Part shown: positions 63,307 through 64,000 of the stretch, piece after piece | Layout of the letters: each line of letters starts with the position of its first letter | Position numbering within the stretch: position 1 is the first letter of the stretch | Assembly (NCBI GenBank): GCA_035041965.1 | Contig: JAPYMA010000658.1 | Span: 1 to 64,000, forward strand | Direction: 5' to 3' | Origin: Anisakis pegreffii | Taxonomy: Eukaryota; Nematoda; Chromadorea; Rhabditida; Anisakidae | Length of the DNA stretch: 64,000 nucleotides | Notes under the pieces: model-generated | Database searches by the model: none | What the model was told of the DNA's origin: nothing | The model's input: the letters and a program-made list of their open reading frames with translations, nothing else | Made by a program: the position numbers and the translations under genes

Positions 63307-63429
63307 GTCAGCCTGATGCTCAGACTCACGTCCAATCTCGGTTGCCGTTGAGTTTCGGTGAGATTCAGATTTTGGCCTTACCGAATGATTGCTTTGCACA
63401 CGGTCAAAAGATGCATGTGATCAGATCGG
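63307..63429 (+). CDS. Possible internal exon of a further gene
   Basis: Between an acceptor (CTCCACTAG ending at 63305) and a donor (GTACGT at 63430) lies a frame of 41 codons reading GQPDAQTH...PLSFGEIQIL...HVIRS, entered in phase 2. Its base composition is less AT-rich than its flanks. No partner exon is visible upstream, and the rest would lie beyond the window. It could also be an alternative exon of the preceding gene, or not coding. Confidence 0.3.
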
Positions 63430-63469
63430 TACGTAATCAATTTTGATATTACTTTTTTGATGGATGCAA

Positions 63470-63705
63470 ATCTTCAGCTTCCAATAACTTCTTCCATAAT
63501 GATTATATATCAACAATAATAATGATACTAATAATGGATAGTTCTTTGTTTTATTGTTGTTATTAATTATGCTGATTATACTATTAACCTGACTGCTAAT
63601 ATTATTGTTTTTGATAATTTAATTATGATTACTGTCGTGATTTTTACTGTTATTTCTGATGTTATTATTATTTTATTCACCACTACATCATAACCACAAC
63701 AAGCG
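63470..63705. repeat. Simple ATT/AAT-rich low-complexity tract
   Basis: A long run of ATTATT and TAATAAT-like words with no coding potential. Confidence 0.7.
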
Positions 63706-63771
63706 GCATTATTGTTAAGCATTATTTCAATCGCGTTTTTTCGCGATTGAAATAATGCTTAACAATAATGC
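63706..63771. repeat. Perfect 30-bp inverted repeat with T6 loop
   Basis: 63706-63735 (starting GCATTATTGTTAAGC, ending CAATCGCG) is exactly complementary to 63742-63771, separated by six Ts. It is a perfect hairpin without mismatches. Confidence 0.95.
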
Positions 63772-64000
63772 ATTGTAAATACAATCTACTTATTTCACTT
63801 CATAATTTTGATCTATTCATAATATTCTATAATACTTCAGCTTCTCTTGTTTTCTGTTTATTTTGATTTATTCTCAAACAATTTTCACGCTTTTATTCTT
63901 CGTATAATCTCGAAGTGTTCATTGAAGTTTCTAAATGTTTCATCACAAAATGTCGTTTAATTAAGGATAAACAAAACCTGATAAATATGTTCTAAGTTAC

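Noticed and set aside
1..64000. CRISPR arrays, operons with ribosome binding sites, or phage genes
   Set aside because: The tandem repeats are long satellite units without unique spacers, and the genes are spliced eukaryotic genes.

Overview
The window is AT-rich nuclear DNA from a nematode. The evidence is compact multi-exon genes with short introns ending in TTTCAG-type acceptors, likely trans-splice acceptors just upstream of start codons, a near-complete SL1 spliced-leader sequence embedded in the DNA at 1659-1679, and a nematode-style cluster of histidine acid phosphatases. The species cannot be named from the sequence. Most open frames longer than 60 codons are shadows or intronic; the genes below were assembled by joining exons by reading frame, splice sites and paralogue alignment.

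Layout. 1-1440 is a satellite-like array. 1646-2014 is an SL1-tagged open frame that looks like a retrocopy of a trans-spliced mRNA. 2481-31572 holds three plus-strand genes carrying four histidine-acid-phosphatase (HAP) domains. HAP-1 (2481-7539) and HAP-2 (12483-18897) are secreted or membrane-associated enzymes with intact RHGDRTP and HD motifs. HAP-3 (23008-31572) is a 25-exon gene that encodes two HAP domains in one chain, followed by a Thr/Ser-rich stalk and one transmembrane helix. In HAP-3 the first domain has lost both catalytic motifs and the second has lost the HD motif. All four domains share one exon-phase pattern, so they arose by tandem duplication. 35331-45612 is a minus-strand, 8-exon, 455-residue rhodopsin-class neuropeptide-type GPCR. 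58901-62511 is a plus-strand, 6-exon, 419-residue coiled-coil protein I do not recognise. A possible coding exon of a further gene lies at 63307-63429.

Repeats. One satellite family (about 160-240 bp subunits, higher-order period near 406 bp) occurs at three places, including inside a HAP-2 intron. Two non-autonomous hAT-like elements with CAGTGGTTCTCA ends lie in HAP-2 intron 1 and downstream of HAP-3. A tandem array at 52.6-53.5 kb is followed by four repeats with tRNA-like A and B boxes (53.9-55.0 kb) and a highly structured segment ending in nine Ts (55.5-55.75 kb). Several long perfect or near-perfect hairpins are present.

Functionally, the HAP cluster fits an expanded digestive or surface phosphatase family in which one member has become a membrane-anchored double-domain probable pseudoenzyme. 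The GPCR and coiled-coil genes have no evident link to it.
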